NCBI GenBank assembly: GCA_013397865.1
Contig: VZTI01002341.1
Coordinates: 249,527 to 313,526 of the forward strand
Length of the DNA: 64,000 nt
Direction of reading: 5' to 3'
From: Struthidea cinerea
Taxonomy: Eukaryota > Chordata > Aves > Passeriformes > Corcoracidae
Each line of letters starts with the position of its first letter. Position 1 is the stretch's first letter. Positions 63,665 to 64,000 of this stretch are shown here, piece after piece. A program made the position numbers and the translations under genes. The notes under the pieces are model-generated. The model worked only from the letters and a program-made list of their open reading frames with translations, made no database searches and had not been told where the DNA came from.

Positions 63665-64000
63665 TGTGACAAAGTGTTGGGAGCAGGGTGTTGCAGAGGT
63701 GGCCCCTATGAGAACAGACTTTGATCTGCCCCATGCCAGGCACAGTCATTCCAGGGAGCTCCTAAAGGACCCACCACTAAGAAAGGCTCAGCCCGCCAGC
63801 AATTCTGGTGTCACCTCTGACAAAAGATATTTTCAAGAGTTTGCACAGCAGCTTGGAGAAAGAAGTGAGAGAAAGGTGAGAGGAACAGCAAGACCCCCAG
63901 GTCAGTGCAGAAGGAGGGACAGGAGGTGCTTCAGGCGCCAGAGCTGAGACTCCCCTGCAGCCCGTGGTGAGGCAGCTGTGCCCCTGCAGCCCATGGAGAG
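63665..64000 (+). mobile_element. ERV LTR, sense, cut by the window end
   Basis: Starts tgtgacaaagtgttgggagc and continues with 'gcagaggtggcccctatg', 'agcagcttggagaaagaag', 'ggtcagtgcagaaggagg' and 'gaggcagctgtgcccctgc'. From about 63900 this is the reverse complement of blocks seen in the antisense LTRs at 9794 and 19314, so it is a related LTR family in the other orientation. Its 5' start differs, suggesting a separate subfamily. The 3' part, and any provirus, would lie beyond the window. A 93-codon open frame (63666-63947) is incidental. Confidence 0.8.

Noticed and set aside
63666..63947. A 93-codon frame at the window end
   Set aside because: It lies wholly in a sense LTR and lacks features of a viral or host protein.
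1..64000. CRISPR array, operon, prophage or other prokaryotic system
   Set aside because: No regularly spaced repeats, no closely packed genes and no ribosome-binding-site pattern. Retroelement content is that of a bird nuclear genome.

Overview
This window looks like AT-rich nuclear DNA from a bird, most likely a passerine songbird, and no protein-coding gene can be supported in it. Three things point to a bird. There are several CR1 LINE fragments whose 3' ends finish in degenerate ATTCTGTGATTCT-type tails. There are LTRs that match, from memory, families common in songbird genomes. At 57464-57602 a tRNA-Ile-like head is joined to a CR1-like tail, the layout of the passerine SINE TguSINE1. 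Family names come from pattern memory, not from a search.

Layout. 1-9793: mostly unique AT-rich DNA with one old CR1-like relic (3790-4110). 9794-10555: an antisense ERV LTR fragment carrying a poly-T tract. 13885-14305: a second, shorter antisense LTR with a near-matching target-site duplication. 17348-18334: a sense-orientation, solo-LTR-like element with GC box, TATA box and AATAAA, of a family I do not recognise. 19314-20608: an antisense LTR of the same family as 9794-10555. It contains a 331-bp tandem duplication whose copies are separated by one N, probably an assembly artefact. 20609-32301: a long repeat-poor stretch. 32302-33956: two short CR1 3' ends. 38835-39491 and 44491-45205: longer CR1 3' fragments in opposite orientations. 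54800-56510: two CR1 pieces, the second joining the endonuclease region directly to the end of the reverse transcriptase region. 57464-57602: the SINE. 61125-61520: another old antisense CR1. 63665-64000: the start of a sense LTR cut by the window edge.

All open reading frames are short (154 codons at most). They often overlap one another on opposite strands, and the ones over repeats are explained by CR1 or LTR sequence. The window is best read as intergenic or deep intronic DNA shaped by retroelement insertion and decay. I saw no CRISPR array, operon, RNA gene or new multi-gene system. The observations most worth following up are the single-N duplication, the unrecognised LTR with intact regulatory signals, the perfect 17-bp-arm palindrome at 57274-57310, and the composite SINE.
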